This document shows positions 51,711 through 60,888 of a stretch of 64,000 bases of DNA, one piece after another (positions within the stretch are counted from its first letter, which is position 1; each line of letters starts with the position of its first letter). The stretch covers positions 1-64,000 of the forward strand of contig NZ_SACK01000006.1 of NCBI RefSeq assembly GCF_004005815.1, given 5' to 3'. The DNA comes from Mucilaginibacter limnophilus. Lineage in GTDB: Bacteria > Bacteroidota > Bacteroidia > Sphingobacteriales > Sphingobacteriaceae. The notes under the pieces were generated by a model that ran no database searches, was not told the DNA's origin, and was given only the letters and a program-made list of their open reading frames with translations. The translations under genes were made by a program, and so were the position numbers.

Positions 51711-52361
51711 ATGAAAGTAGCATTAATAGGCGCCACAGGCTTTGTGGGTACAGCCTTGGTAAACGAACTTGAAAAGCGCGGGCATGAAATAACAGCTATT
51801 GCACGCCATCCAGAAAAGGTAAAAGCTGCGGAAAACATCCATCCGGTTAAAGCCGATGCTTATAACGCTGATGAAGTTTCCGAAGCGGTAAAAGGGCACG
51901 ATGTGGTGGTAAGTACCTTTAATTCAGGATGGGATAATCCCAATATTTATGACGACTTTTTACGTGGCGCGCAAGCCATTCAGGAAGGTGTTAGGAAGGC
52001 TGGTGTAAAAAGATTCTTTTTAGTTGGCGGTGCAGGCAGTTTATTTGTGGCGCCGGGCGTTCAGCTTGTTGATTCACCACAGTTCCCTGCCGAATGGAAA
52101 GCCGGCGCACTGGCAGCACGTGATTACCTGGACATTCTTAAAAACGAAACAGAACTTGACTGGACCTTCCTGAGCCCTGCAATTGAAATGCATCATGGTA
52201 CCGCCGGCATAATCAAAGGCACATACCGCGTTGGTCTTGACGAGCCTGTATTCGATGCCGACAACCGCAGTATAATTTCTGTTGAAGATATGTCAACAGC
52301 TATTGTTGACGAATTGGAGCAGCCAAAGCATATAAAACAACGCTTTACAGTGGCATATTAA
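51711..52361 (+). CDS. NAD(P)-binding atypical SDR, YwnB-like
   Basis: This 216-residue protein has the GATGFVG motif (residues 8-14) of NmrA-like/atypical SDRs, plus DVVVSTFNSGW and KRFFLVGGAGSLFV. The catalytic Tyr-x3-Lys of classical SDRs is not evident. The family includes redox sensors and quinone or flavin reductases. It is adjacent to the Rrf2 gene with an identical operator, so it should be derepressed together with the regulator. A terminator follows at 52366. Confidence 0.9.
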   Translation: MKVALIGATGFVGTALVNELEKRGHEITAIARHPEKVKAAENIHPVKADAYNADEVSEAVKGHDVVVSTFNSGWDNPNIYDDFLRGAQAIQEGVRKAGVKRFFLVGGAGSLFVAPGVQLVDSPQFPAEWKAGALAARDYLDILKNETELDWTFLSPAIEMHHGTAGIIKGTYRVGLDEPVFDADNRSIISVEDMSTAIVDELEQPKHIKQRFTVAY

Positions 52362-52365
52362 TTTG

Positions 52366-52408
52366 TTAACGGCTCCTTTAAGGATGAAGGGGGCCGTTAA
52401 TATTTTTT
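52366..52408 (+). terminator. Terminator after the YwnB-like gene
   Basis: TTAACGGC (52366-52373) pairs with GCCGTTAA (52393-52400), followed by TATTTTTT. The arm overlaps the stop codon of the convergent RDD gene (52397). Confidence 0.8.
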
Positions 52409-53014
52409 CTTTACAACATATGCTTTCGCCATATGGTCGTGCCAACTCCGGCGTTCATTATCCCATAGCACACTTAAAAAACCAAAGCCGCATAACAGGC
52501 TCGATAGCCACTTTCCGGCGTTTCTGCCAAGCGCGTTTACGAAAGATAATTTTTCGCCGGCTACATTAACCACAACAAGCTTGCATATAATTTTACCTAT
52601 ACTGCCTTGTGTTGGCATAGCCTCGAATGTTGTATTGTACAATAACATTAGTGCTACAGTAATCATAGTAACTACACCGTTGGTTACATTACCAAATTCT
52701 GTATAACCAGTTAAACTACCTATCACACCAATTATTACAGCTACCAATACACTTGCTGTATATAGAAAAACGTAATCAATAATATAAGCTAGCAGGCGCC
52801 ACCAGAAACCTGCCATATTCGTTGGGCCAGGTATGTAAAAGCCTTCACGTTCAAACCAGTTTTGCAATTCGGGCAAACTTGATGCATGCTGCCAGTCATT
52901 AGCTATTGGCGATAGCACAAGCGTATCAGGGTGAATACCGTTTTCAAATAATTCTTCGTGGGTAAAAGGGCCAACTTTCTCGTTGTCCTGTAAAATGTAA
53001 TAAGCGTTTAGCAT
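52397..53014 (-). CDS. GYF_2 and RDD domain membrane protein
   Basis: The protein has 205 residues. An N-terminal GYF_2 domain (YYILQDNEKVGPFTHEELFENGIHPDTLVLSPIANDWQHASSLPELQ, residues 5-55) is followed by an RDD domain (AGFWWRLLAYIIDYVFLY, about 68 on) with about four helices. RDD proteins are linked to ion transport; GYF_2 binds proline-rich or similar peptides in the cytosol. It lies downstream of two glycosyltransferase genes on the same strand. Confidence 0.88.
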   Translation of the reverse strand: MLNAYYILQDNEKVGPFTHEELFENGIHPDTLVLSPIANDWQHASSLPELQNWFEREGFYIPGPTNMAGFWWRLLAYIIDYVFLYTASVLVAVIIGVIGSLTGYTEFGNVTNGVVTMITVALMLLYNTTFEAMPTQGSIGKIICKLVVVNVAGEKLSFVNALGRNAGKWLSSLLCGFGFLSVLWDNERRSWHDHMAKAYVVKKKY

Positions 53015-53059
53015 TCAGGCTTTATTTGCTGAAAGATAAAGAATGCAAGTGAATAACAG

Positions 53060-54067
53060 TTATCTATTTAATATCTGTTTGTACAATGCCAGGTAATCGC
53101 CTACCATTTTGTCGCATGAAAACTGTGAAGCTGCCCATTTATGGCAGTCGGCACGATTGATATTAGGCAACTGGTTAACCGCATCTATCGCCTCCTCAAT
53201 GTTTTTTACAAGATATCCTGTTTCTCCATGCTTTATTAACTCCGGCATCGACCCTCGGTTGAATGCAATAACGGGCGTACCGCAAAGCATCGCTTCAGCC
53301 ACGCTCATGCCGAATGGCTCATCAAAGTTTATAGGATGCAATAATGCCGCAGCTTTGCCTAACAGTTCTTTACGCTTATCAGGCCCGGCATGGCCAATGT
53401 ATTGTATCTGGTCATTTAGTTCCGGCTCTACCTTTTCACGCCAGTAATTTTCATCCTGAATAATACCTGCTATCAGCAATTTGCGCCCTGTACGTTTGGC
53501 TATTTCAATTGATTCGGCTGTGCCTTTATGGTGATGTATGCGGCCGAAGTATAATAAGTAATCTTCCGGATCAGCATTAAATTCAAAATCTCTTGTATCG
53601 AGACCGTTATATACTGTTCCTATATAATTAAGTTCAGGGCTACGGTCAGAATTACTTATGGATACATAATACCCGCGTGAATTATATTTTTTATACACCG
53701 GGACAATCTTTTGCGACGAAAACCCGTGTATGGTTGTAATAACAGGGGTATCTACTAACTCCGAATAGGTAAGCGGCAAAAAATCAAAGTTATTATGTAT
53801 CAGGTCAAACTGTCCGGCCTTTTCCATCAGGTTACTGATGTGCAGGCATTCCAACACTTTAGCGTCCTGATTGCGGTCCTCCTCGTAACCCTGTTCGCAA
53901 ATACTTTCCAGCTTGCCTGCCGTGATTGAGTCGCCGGTGGCAAAAAGTGTTACATCAACGCCAAGTTTAATCAACCCTTCGGCAATGTTTGAGGCAACCT
54001 GTTCCCATGGTCCGTAATGCCTGGGCGGTGTGCGCCAGGCAACGGGAGCTAATACGGCTACTTTCAT
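53060..54067 (-). CDS. Glycosyltransferase family 4
   Basis: This 335-residue GT-B fold enzyme has an N-terminal Rossmann domain (APVAWRTPPRHYGPWEQVASNIAEGL) and a C-terminal domain with YFGRIHHHKGTAESIEIA and the nucleotide-sugar site EPFGMSVAEAMLCGTPVIAFNRGSMPELI (E-x7-E). It has no signal peptide. It abuts the upstream two-domain glycosyltransferase gene with no gap, so the two are transcribed together, and it resembles mannose- or glucose-using GT4 enzymes. The acceptor is unknown. Confidence 0.93.
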   Translation of the reverse strand: MKVAVLAPVAWRTPPRHYGPWEQVASNIAEGLIKLGVDVTLFATGDSITAGKLESICEQGYEEDRNQDAKVLECLHISNLMEKAGQFDLIHNNFDFLPLTYSELVDTPVITTIHGFSSQKIVPVYKKYNSRGYYVSISNSDRSPELNYIGTVYNGLDTRDFEFNADPEDYLLYFGRIHHHKGTAESIEIAKRTGRKLLIAGIIQDENYWREKVEPELNDQIQYIGHAGPDKRKELLGKAAALLHPINFDEPFGMSVAEAMLCGTPVIAFNRGSMPELIKHGETGYLVKNIEEAIDAVNQLPNINRADCHKWAASQFSCDKMVGDYLALYKQILNR

Positions 54068-56344
54068 TTAGCAAATTTGCACGCTATGTCCAATTTTATT
54101 GTACTCGTATTCAAGCTCGAAAGCTTTCAGTACGGTAAGGTGCGATATCAGGTAAGCCAATGTACTTTCGGCACCCTGGTTACGGTTAATGCCTGTTGGC
54201 AGCAACCCGTCGCAGCAGCCTTTGGTTTCATGATCGTACAGCGGAGCACGCAGTGTATTTTCACCCAGGAACCATTTATAGCTCAGGAACATCTTCTCGA
54301 TATATTCGGGCGTACGGAAAATCTTGTAAGCCTGGAAGTACATCAGCACCATAGCCATGGTTTCAATAGCCTGCTGATCGTAAGTAGGGAAGGTGCCGCC
54401 ACGGTAGTACCAGCCATCGTTACCAACAGGACTTAAGTAGCCGTTTGAAAGTGTCAACTTATCTAAAAACTCCATTGATTTCATCGCTACTTCACGGGCT
54501 TCTTCGTTACCGGTGATCTCGCACGAATGCAGCAGCGCCAGTGGCAAAATGGCGTTATCGTAGGTCATGCCCTCTTCAAACCAGTGCCATTCATTATCTG
54601 AAGTATTTTTAAAAGCATCTATTAAAGGCTGAGTAAGGCGTATCAGTTCAGCCATCATGCCCTCATCTGTCGGCACCGCCTGTAGGTAAAGACTTATACC
54701 TATAATGGTGTTTGCCATACCACGCAGGTAACGCAGGTTTTTAAAGTGTGGATATGATTTTTGGAATAATTCAAGCGCAAACTCACGGTAAGAATTACTT
54801 GCAGCACAGTTAATCAGGTGTCCCAACGCCCAAATAGTACGACCGAATGAGTCTTCCGAACCAATATCATCAAGATACCTTCTGTCGAAACTCAAGAAGT
54901 TACGGAAGTTACCATCGTCGGTTTGCATGTAATGGATATAGCTCAGGTAAACTGGCAGCAGGTCAAAAGCTTCCTGGCTTTTGTTACGCTGATAGGCCAT
55001 CAATGCCATTATTAAAGCACGCGAGTTATCATCAAGACAGTAGCCTTCTTTTAAGTTCGGAATGCCGTATTTGGCGTGTTGTACAATGCCGGTATCATCA
55101 GTTAAACGCAAAACATGCGCCAGGCTAAACTTCGGTAATATCTCAGGGTCAACTATACTGTTTTTTAGTATCTTGTCGCTAAAGTCATGTGACATTGCCG
55201 ACTCTTGAGCAACTTTTATAAATTCAGCGCCTATTACCGGGTAACGCAGGTGTAAGCCATACTGATAAGCATTCTGCTTAAGTTGGTTAAGTGCATCATC
55301 ATCATCAAGCAACTCATTTACAATGTCGGCCAGCATGTCCGAATTCTTAAAGTCGAACAACCTGCCACGATTATGAGCAAGCAATTCTTCGGCATGCCAG
55401 TACGGAGTTGATACCACCGCCGCGCCTGATCCCACTGCGTATGATAATGTACCACTGGTAATTTGTGCTTCGTTAAGATACGGCGTAACGTAAATTTCAC
55501 ATGCGGTAAGGTAATTTATTAATTCATCCTCGCTTACAAACTTGTTGATGAAAGCGAGGTTATTTGAAACGCCTAATTGTGCTGCCAGGCTTTTCAATGA
55601 GTCACGGTATTCTTCCCCCGAATGTTTTAAAACGCCCGGATGCGTGTTACCCAATATCACATAAGTTACATCGGGATGTTTTTCGACAATTTTAGGCAAG
55701 GCCCTGATAACGGTTTCCAAACCTTTGTTACGGCTTAATAAGCCGAAGGTTAACAATACCCGGCGATTTTTAAATGACGAAAGCCTTTTTACCGGGTTAT
55801 CTAAAGGTGCCTCTAAATCAGGCACACCATGTTCAATTATTTGTATCTTTTCAACAGGAATATCATATATCTCAGTAAGAAACTCAACAGCCCTCTGGCT
55901 CATTACCACTACTTTTGATGATTGTTCGGCAATTTCACGAATGATGATACGCTGAACATAACTTGGTTCCTTAAGTACAGTGTGCAGTATTGAAATTAGC
56001 GGTTTTTCAAGTCTGTTTATAAGCGGAAGAATGTAAATGCCACTTTCGCCGCCATAAATACCAAATTCGTGCTCAAGTATGCAGGCATCAACATTGCTGG
56101 TGTTGATATAATTTGCTGCCCTTATATAGTCTTTTTGGTTGTTTTGCCTGATAATATATTTAACTTCTTCGGGATACTCATACTCATCAAGGCCGGTAGA
56201 ATCATTAAGAGCTACCACATATCCGCCATCACCTGGCTTTTTCCTTTCAGGAAAGTTGGCGTTAATAGCACGCATTAAATTTTGATTGAAGGTAGCAATA
56301 CCGCATTCGCGGGGAGGATAGGTTGATATATAAGCAATCTTCAT
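54068..56344 (-). CDS. Bifunctional-type protein: GT4 glycosyltransferase plus helical-toroid domain
   Basis: The protein has 758 residues. The N-terminal GT-B domain (1 to about 365) has AYISTYPPRECGIATFNQNLM, LLTFGLLSRNKGLETVIRALP and YVTPYLNEAQITSGTLSYAVGSGAAVVSTPYWHAEEL. The C-terminal part (about 390-758) is all helical with repeats such as DNSRALIMALMAYQ, GNFRNFLSFDR and FPTYDQQAIETMAMVL, the look of an (alpha/alpha)6 toroid as in glycosidases and phosphorylases of the GH family type. Similar fusions sit beside GH130 phosphorylases in Bacteroidota (from memory). A synthesis-with-trimming role is inference. Confidence 0.85.
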   Translation of the reverse strand: MKIAYISTYPPRECGIATFNQNLMRAINANFPERKKPGDGGYVVALNDSTGLDEYEYPEEVKYIIRQNNQKDYIRAANYINTSNVDACILEHEFGIYGGESGIYILPLINRLEKPLISILHTVLKEPSYVQRIIIREIAEQSSKVVVMSQRAVEFLTEIYDIPVEKIQIIEHGVPDLEAPLDNPVKRLSSFKNRRVLLTFGLLSRNKGLETVIRALPKIVEKHPDVTYVILGNTHPGVLKHSGEEYRDSLKSLAAQLGVSNNLAFINKFVSEDELINYLTACEIYVTPYLNEAQITSGTLSYAVGSGAAVVSTPYWHAEELLAHNRGRLFDFKNSDMLADIVNELLDDDDALNQLKQNAYQYGLHLRYPVIGAEFIKVAQESAMSHDFSDKILKNSIVDPEILPKFSLAHVLRLTDDTGIVQHAKYGIPNLKEGYCLDDNSRALIMALMAYQRNKSQEAFDLLPVYLSYIHYMQTDDGNFRNFLSFDRRYLDDIGSEDSFGRTIWALGHLINCAASNSYREFALELFQKSYPHFKNLRYLRGMANTIIGISLYLQAVPTDEGMMAELIRLTQPLIDAFKNTSDNEWHWFEEGMTYDNAILPLALLHSCEITGNEEAREVAMKSMEFLDKLTLSNGYLSPVGNDGWYYRGGTFPTYDQQAIETMAMVLMYFQAYKIFRTPEYIEKMFLSYKWFLGENTLRAPLYDHETKGCCDGLLPTGINRNQGAESTLAYLISHLTVLKAFELEYEYNKIGHSVQIC

Positions 56345-56579
56345 CTTACTTTTTATAGTTAATTTTCTTAGTTAAACAGCAATTAATACAAAGTGTACAG
56401 GCCAGTGACTAAAAAACAGGACAGCTTTCGACTAAAAAGATAGCTGTAAGCACTTTGAACTATATTTTTGGCGTGTATGCACAAAATTGTACTAAAAGCA
56501 TACCAAAAACCGCGTTTAAACGCTTTAAAGCAAATTTTTTACAATGAAGATGAATGAAATGAATACTATTTGTCAGAAA
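56345..56579. other. AT-rich leader of the glycosyltransferase operon
   Basis: These 235 non-coding bases lie between the aminotransferase and the glycosyltransferase genes. No strict TAnnTTTG element is seen on the minus strand; TACACTTTG (near 56390-56400) is off by one base in spacing. GTTTAAACGC/GCGTTTAAAC-like words near 56513-56522 form a short palindrome. The region probably holds the operon promoter. Confidence 0.4.
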
Positions 56580-57767
56580 TCAATGATGATAGTCAATCGA
56601 TTGCAAAATAATTTGGCACGCTGTATTGATTTGTTCCAGAGAGATAATTAAAGGAGGAGCAATACGCATGGCGTTATCGCAATGCAAAAACCAGTCGGTT
56701 ATTATACCGTTTTCTATACAGCGGTCGATTATTTTTTTGTTCAGGTCGAAATTCTCCAGTTCTATGGCCAGCATCAGGCCTTTTCCACGCACTTGCTTAA
56801 TTGCCGGATGCACCAGCAACTGCTTGAACAAGGCTTCCTTTTCTGCAACCTGATCGATTAATTTTTCAGCAAGCAGGGCTTCTAAAGCCGCTAAACCAGC
56901 CGCGCAGCATACCGGGTGACCACCGAATGTAGTTATGTGGCCAAGTATGGGATTATCTTTTAATGCACCCATTATTTCGTTAGAAGAGATAAACGCGCCT
57001 ATAGGCATGCCGCCCCCAAGCGCTTTAGCTAACAACAAAATATCAGGTACAATGCCATAATGTTCAAAGGCAAACAGTTTGCCTGTACGGCCAAGTCCTG
57101 CCTGAATTTCGTCAAGTATCAACAAAGTACCTGTTTGGCTGCACTTGTGACGCAGCGCCTGCATGTAAGTAATTTCCGGTACGCGTATCCCGGCCTCGCC
57201 CTGTATGGTTTCAATAATAACGCAGGCAGTTTCTTCGGTAATGAGGCTAAGATCGTTGATGTTATCAAACCTGATAAAATCAATATCCGGCAGTAACGGA
57301 CCATAACCACGTTTAAATTCATCGTTACCCATTACGCTTAACGCGCCGTGTGTACTGCCATGATAGGCGTTATGACAGGCTATGATCTTGGTACGGCCGG
57401 TATAGCGTTTCGCCAGCTTTAATGCTCCTTCAACCGCTTCGGTACCCGAGTTTACAAAATACACCGATTGCAGGTTATCAGGCATTAACGAAACCAGCTT
57501 TTCGGCAAAGCGTACCTGCGGCGTTTGTACATATTCACCATACACCATCAGGTGCATGTATTTATCTACCTGGTTTTTTATGGCTTCAACCACTTTGGGG
57601 TTGCGATGACCGATGTTGCTTACGCCGATGCCTGATATTAAATCGATATAGGGTTTTCCTTCAGCATCATACATGTAAATCCCTTCGGCACGCTCAAACT
57701 CCAGCAGCAACGGAAAGTTAGTGGTTTGCGCGTTGTTGGCTAAAAAAAGCTGGCGAAGAGTGGGCAT
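56580..57767 (-). CDS. Class III aminotransferase, acetylornithine/ornithine type
   Basis: This 395-residue PLP enzyme has GSTHGALSVMG (cofactor phosphate region), IILDEIQAGLGRTGKLFAFEHYGI (Asp that holds the pyridine ring) and LLLAKALGGGMPIGAFIS with the Schiff-base Lys (about residue 256). The fold type I class III pattern fits acetylornithine or ornithine aminotransferases, but substrate residues do not settle which. No arginine or proline genes lie nearby. A GATGTGC-type repeat lies upstream (57782-57842). Confidence 0.9.
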   Translation of the reverse strand: MPTLRQLFLANNAQTTNFPLLLEFERAEGIYMYDAEGKPYIDLISGIGVSNIGHRNPKVVEAIKNQVDKYMHLMVYGEYVQTPQVRFAEKLVSLMPDNLQSVYFVNSGTEAVEGALKLAKRYTGRTKIIACHNAYHGSTHGALSVMGNDEFKRGYGPLLPDIDFIRFDNINDLSLITEETACVIIETIQGEAGIRVPEITYMQALRHKCSQTGTLLILDEIQAGLGRTGKLFAFEHYGIVPDILLLAKALGGGMPIGAFISSNEIMGALKDNPILGHITTFGGHPVCCAAGLAALEALLAEKLIDQVAEKEALFKQLLVHPAIKQVRGKGLMLAIELENFDLNKKIIDRCIENGIITDWFLHCDNAMRIAPPLIISLEQINTACQIILQSIDYHH

Positions 57768-57781
57768 GAGTACATTTTATT

Positions 57782-57842
57782 AGATGTGCAAATGTACGAT
57801 TTTACGATGTGCAGACGTGAGGATATGCAAATGCGCATATTC
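57782..57842. repeat. Degenerate GATGTGCAAATG repeat upstream of the aminotransferase
   Basis: Imperfect units such as GATGTGCAAATG, GATGTGCAGACG and GATATGCAAATG resemble, in the other orientation, the tandem at 391-472. The minus-strand -7-like TACATTTG (57789-57796) is made of repeat sequence, so the repeat may supply the promoter. Confidence 0.6.
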
Positions 57843-57882
57843 AATTCTGTTAATCCTTTAATTTAGAAAATTCCGGTTAAGA

Positions 57883-58359
57883 CTAATTACCTGCCCTCTC
57901 GCTACGCTCGCTAAGTTGTTTGATCACCTCGTCGTTGAATTCACGTTCGCTTTTATAGAGTTCGCTTACCTTTTCAGGCGGAAGGATCTTCAGAAATTCT
58001 TCGTTATACCGTTTACGGATGTTTACCATTTCGGTATCGTAGTAAAGATCGTTCTTGATTTTTTTGTTTGCATCCGCCTCTCCGTCGCTATTACGTCTTT
58101 TTAAGCGGCGAATGGTAACCATTTGCTGCTGATATTGCCTGTACAGCGGCCAGAATTTTTTTGACTGATCAGAAGTAAGATTAAGCTGTTTGCTCAGGTA
58201 TTCTTTTTTAACGTTAGCCAGTTTTGCATAGGGCGAGTTTTGTTTCTCGCCGTTCGGATTACGAAAACCTTGCGCACCGGCAGGCACCTGCGCGAAAGCC
58301 TGATAACTAACACCCAGCGCAAATACTATAAAGTATATAAATTTGGCCAGCTTACCCAT
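57883..58359 (-). CDS. Spy/CpxP-like periplasmic protein
   Basis: This 158-residue protein has a signal peptide (MGKLAKFIYFIVFALGVSYQAFAQ). The mature part is helical and strongly charged, with the LTSDQSKKFWPLYRQYQQ helix (about 60-78), the LTxxQ-type motif of Spy/CpxP proteins, and ILPPEKVSELYKSEREF near the end. Spy/CpxP proteins are periplasmic chaperones that sense unfolded proteins. It starts 2 bases after the stop of the five-repeat membrane protein gene, third in the sigma-factor operon. That suggests a periplasmic sensor or effector of the sigma pathway. Confidence 0.85.
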   Translation of the reverse strand: MGKLAKFIYFIVFALGVSYQAFAQVPAGAQGFRNPNGEKQNSPYAKLANVKKEYLSKQLNLTSDQSKKFWPLYRQYQQQMVTIRRLKRRNSDGEADANKKIKNDLYYDTEMVNIRKRYNEEFLKILPPEKVSELYKSEREFNDEVIKQLSERSERAGN

Positions 58360-58361
58360 TA

Positions 58362-59177
58362 TTAAAGTTCAGTATCTATATAGTCCAAAATTTCTTCGTC
58401 ACTCACGTTCGGGTCGGTAAGCATAACCTGGGTTTCACCCGCGTCAAGGTTTTGCTCAACATAGTTTTTGATTTCACTTACCGGGATATCCGAAAGCTGA
58501 GTATGCAAATAGGTTGCTGTATGCTGCGGCGGATTGTTGTTTGATCCTATCAAAAACGATACGCCAATTACAACCGTTATGCAAGCGGCAACCGCGTATT
58601 TGTATATCCGTGAATTAAACAACCTGCGCACTATTGTCTGGCGTTTTACCTTTTCAACAGCGGCAGCATTTTTATCAGCATTAACAGTTTTGTCAAGTAT
58701 CGCGGCATTCAGTTTATCAAAATACCCTGCAGGTACAGCAAATGTTTCTTGAGGCTCAACATTTAACGCTTTTTCAACAGCAATACGTGCAGTTATTTGC
58801 TGTTGCAGATCTTCAAAATATCCCTGCGGAACTTCAAAGCCGGCGGTTTCCTGTTGCACGGCCTCTTCAATAGTAATGCGGCTTTGTACATTACCCGTTA
58901 ATTCGTTAAAATAACCTTCGGGAACGGTAAAACCTGTGTTTTCTACATTTATTGCTTCGCCTATATTAATGCGGCTCATAATGTTGCCGCTTAATTCGTC
59001 GAAGTAATTTTCAGGCACGTTAAAACCGCCGTTGTTTACGGTTAAAGCGTTTAATTTATTAAGGGAAAGGATACGTTCGCTAAGGTTATGGAAATAGCCG
59101 TCGGGCACTGTAAAAGGGTTATTTGCATTAACCTTTTTAAGTTCCGGAAATTCATTCAGCCAATCTTTGTTCTCCAT
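58362..59177 (-). CDS. Single-pass membrane protein with five FxVPxGYF repeats, anti-sigma-like
   Basis: The protein has 271 residues from the ATG at 59177 (the frame opens at 59189). Five near-identical motifs, FTVPDGYF, FNVPENYF, FTVPEGYF, FEVPQGYF and FAVPAGYF, start at residues 22, 52, 83, 114 and 146, a period of about 31. A basic stretch (VKRQTIVRRLF) precedes one membrane helix (about 191-211), and a 60-residue acidic tail (ending EEILDYIDTEL) lies on the far side, predicted to be periplasmic. It sits between an ECF sigma gene and a Spy-like gene, the place of an anti-sigma factor. It has no recognised anti-sigma domain; that role is inference. Confidence 0.82.
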   Translation of the reverse strand: MENKDWLNEFPELKKVNANNPFTVPDGYFHNLSERILSLNKLNALTVNNGGFNVPENYFDELSGNIMSRINIGEAINVENTGFTVPEGYFNELTGNVQSRITIEEAVQQETAGFEVPQGYFEDLQQQITARIAVEKALNVEPQETFAVPAGYFDKLNAAILDKTVNADKNAAAVEKVKRQTIVRRLFNSRIYKYAVAACITVVIGVSFLIGSNNNPPQHTATYLHTQLSDIPVSEIKNYVEQNLDAGETQVMLTDPNVSDEEILDYIDTEL

Positions 59178-59237
59178 ATCGCTCATCATACCCTCATTAG
59201 ATTACAATGTTCTGTAAAGGTTTAAAGAGTTTTCAAA

Positions 59238-59792
59238 TTAATTTGACGACAGTAAAAATGCCTCTATTTTTTTCACTGCAAGGTGAAACGACGCCTTAAG
59301 CGCACCCACACTGGTACCCAGCACTTCAGATATCTCCTCATACTTCATGTCTTCAAAGTATTTCATGTTAAATACCAGCCGCTGCTTATCGGGCAACGTT
59401 AGTATTGCCTGCTGTAATTTTAGTTGCGCCTTATCACCGTTAAAGTATGAGGAATCGGCAAGCGTATCCGCAAGTTCGTATGATACATCATCAAGCGGTA
59501 CGTTGTTTTTCATCTTTTTCCGGTTCAAAAAGGTGATGCATTCGTTGGTGGCAATGCGGTACATCCAGGTGTACAGCTGCGCATCGTTACGGAAACCTGG
59601 AAGGTTTTTCCACACTTTCACAAACACATCCTGCACCAGGTCGTCGGCATCGTCATGGTCAATAACCATACGGCGGACATGCCAATAGATTTTCTGCTGA
59701 TACTTCTTAAGTAACAGGTTAAAGGCTTCATTCCTGGTTTTTTCGTCGCGGAACTTGCTTAGTATTTCCTCATCTTCAGCCTGTGCGGCCAT
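59238..59792 (-). CDS. ECF-type RNA polymerase sigma factor
   Basis: This 184-residue protein has sigma region 2 (YQQKIYWHVRRMVIDHDDADDLVQDVFVKVWKNLPGF, about 31-67, with the -10 recognition helix) and region 4 (LPDKQRLVFNMKYFEDMKYEEISEVLGTSVGALKASFHLAVKKI, about 130-175, helix-turn-helix). There is no sigma 1.1 or region 3, so it is the small extracytoplasmic-function type. It is first of three genes, ahead of a five-repeat membrane protein and a Spy-like protein. It lies 31 bases after the transketolase gene, so it may also be read from upstream. Confidence 0.95.
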   Translation of the reverse strand: MAAQAEDEEILSKFRDEKTRNEAFNLLLKKYQQKIYWHVRRMVIDHDDADDLVQDVFVKVWKNLPGFRNDAQLYTWMYRIATNECITFLNRKKMKNNVPLDDVSYELADTLADSSYFNGDKAQLKLQQAILTLPDKQRLVFNMKYFEDMKYEEISEVLGTSVGALKASFHLAVKKIEAFLLSSN

Positions 59793-59823
59793 GTATTAAA
59801 CTTTTATACCTTAAAATAAAGAA

Positions 59824-60789
59824 CTATGCGTTTTGTTTTTTTCTGGCGATGACTTTTTTAACAGCCTTAACAATGTTTACAGCATCAAGGCCATATTTGG
59901 TCATCAATTGGGCAGGTGTGCCGCTTTCGCCAAAGCTGTCGTTAACAGCTACAAACTCTTGCGGAGTAGGGTTATTAACAGCCAATAATTGCGCTATGCT
60001 GTCGCCCAAACCACCAAGACGGTTATGTTCTTCAGCAGTAACCACGCAACCTGTTTTAGCCACTGATTTTAAGACAGCCTCTGCGTCCAATGGTTTAATG
60101 GTGTGGATGTTGATGATCTCGGCATCAATGCCTTCTTCAGCCAATATTTCGCCTGCCTGTATGGCTTCCCATACCAGGTGGCCGGTAGCGAAGATCGATA
60201 CATCAGCGCCTTCGTTAACCATCCATGCTTTGCCGATCTCAAACTTTTGATCAGGATCAGTAAATATTGGTACAACCGGGCGACCAAAACGCAGATAAAC
60301 CGGACCATGATGCTCGGCAATAGCGATAGTAGCGGCTTTGGTCTGGTTATAGTCGCAAGGGTTGATCACCGTCATACCCGGCAGCATTTTCATCATGCCG
60401 ATGTCTTCCAGTATCTGGTGTGTCGCGCCGTCTTCACCCAAAGTTAAACCCGCGTGTGAAGCGCATATTTTTACATTCTTGTCAGAGTAAGCTACCGACT
60501 GGCGTATCTGATCGTACACGCGTCCGGTAGAGAAGTTGGCAAAAGTGCCTGTAAAAGGTATTTTACCCGAAGTAGCCAAACCGGCAGCAATACCAATCAT
60601 GTTAGCCTCGGCAATCCCCACCTGGAAAAATCTCTCAGGGAAAGCCTTGATAAAGTCGTTCATTTTTAGTGAACCGATAAGGTCGGCGCACAAAGCGACC
60701 ACTTCAGGATTGCGTTTGCCTGCTTCCAGCAGCCCGTCGCCAAAGCCTGAACGTGTATCTTTTTTATCAGTGTAAGTGTATTTCTTCAT
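59824..60789 (-). CDS. Transketolase, C-terminal subunit
   Basis: The protein has 321 residues from the ATG at 60789. It corresponds to the pyrimidine-binding and C-terminal domains of transketolase: TRSGFGDGLLEAGKRNPEVVALCADL, VGIAEANMIGIAAGLA (the Glu that activates thiamine diphosphate) and CASHAGLTLGEDGATHQILED. Split transketolases form an alpha2beta2 enzyme of the non-oxidative pentose phosphate pathway. Its N-terminal partner lies just upstream, with a gap of about 100 bases. Confidence 0.95.
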   Translation of the reverse strand: MKKYTYTDKKDTRSGFGDGLLEAGKRNPEVVALCADLIGSLKMNDFIKAFPERFFQVGIAEANMIGIAAGLATSGKIPFTGTFANFSTGRVYDQIRQSVAYSDKNVKICASHAGLTLGEDGATHQILEDIGMMKMLPGMTVINPCDYNQTKAATIAIAEHHGPVYLRFGRPVVPIFTDPDQKFEIGKAWMVNEGADVSIFATGHLVWEAIQAGEILAEEGIDAEIINIHTIKPLDAEAVLKSVAKTGCVVTAEEHNRLGGLGDSIAQLLAVNNPTPQEFVAVNDSFGESGTPAQLMTKYGLDAVNIVKAVKKVIARKKQNA

Positions 60790-60888
60790 TGTTTTCTGCA
60801 TGGTGCAAGGCGCATGGTGTTTATGTGCCTGTACTATAATTGTTTTAAGGTTATGCAGCCAACGGCAATCGCCGTGTGCCCGCCCGGC

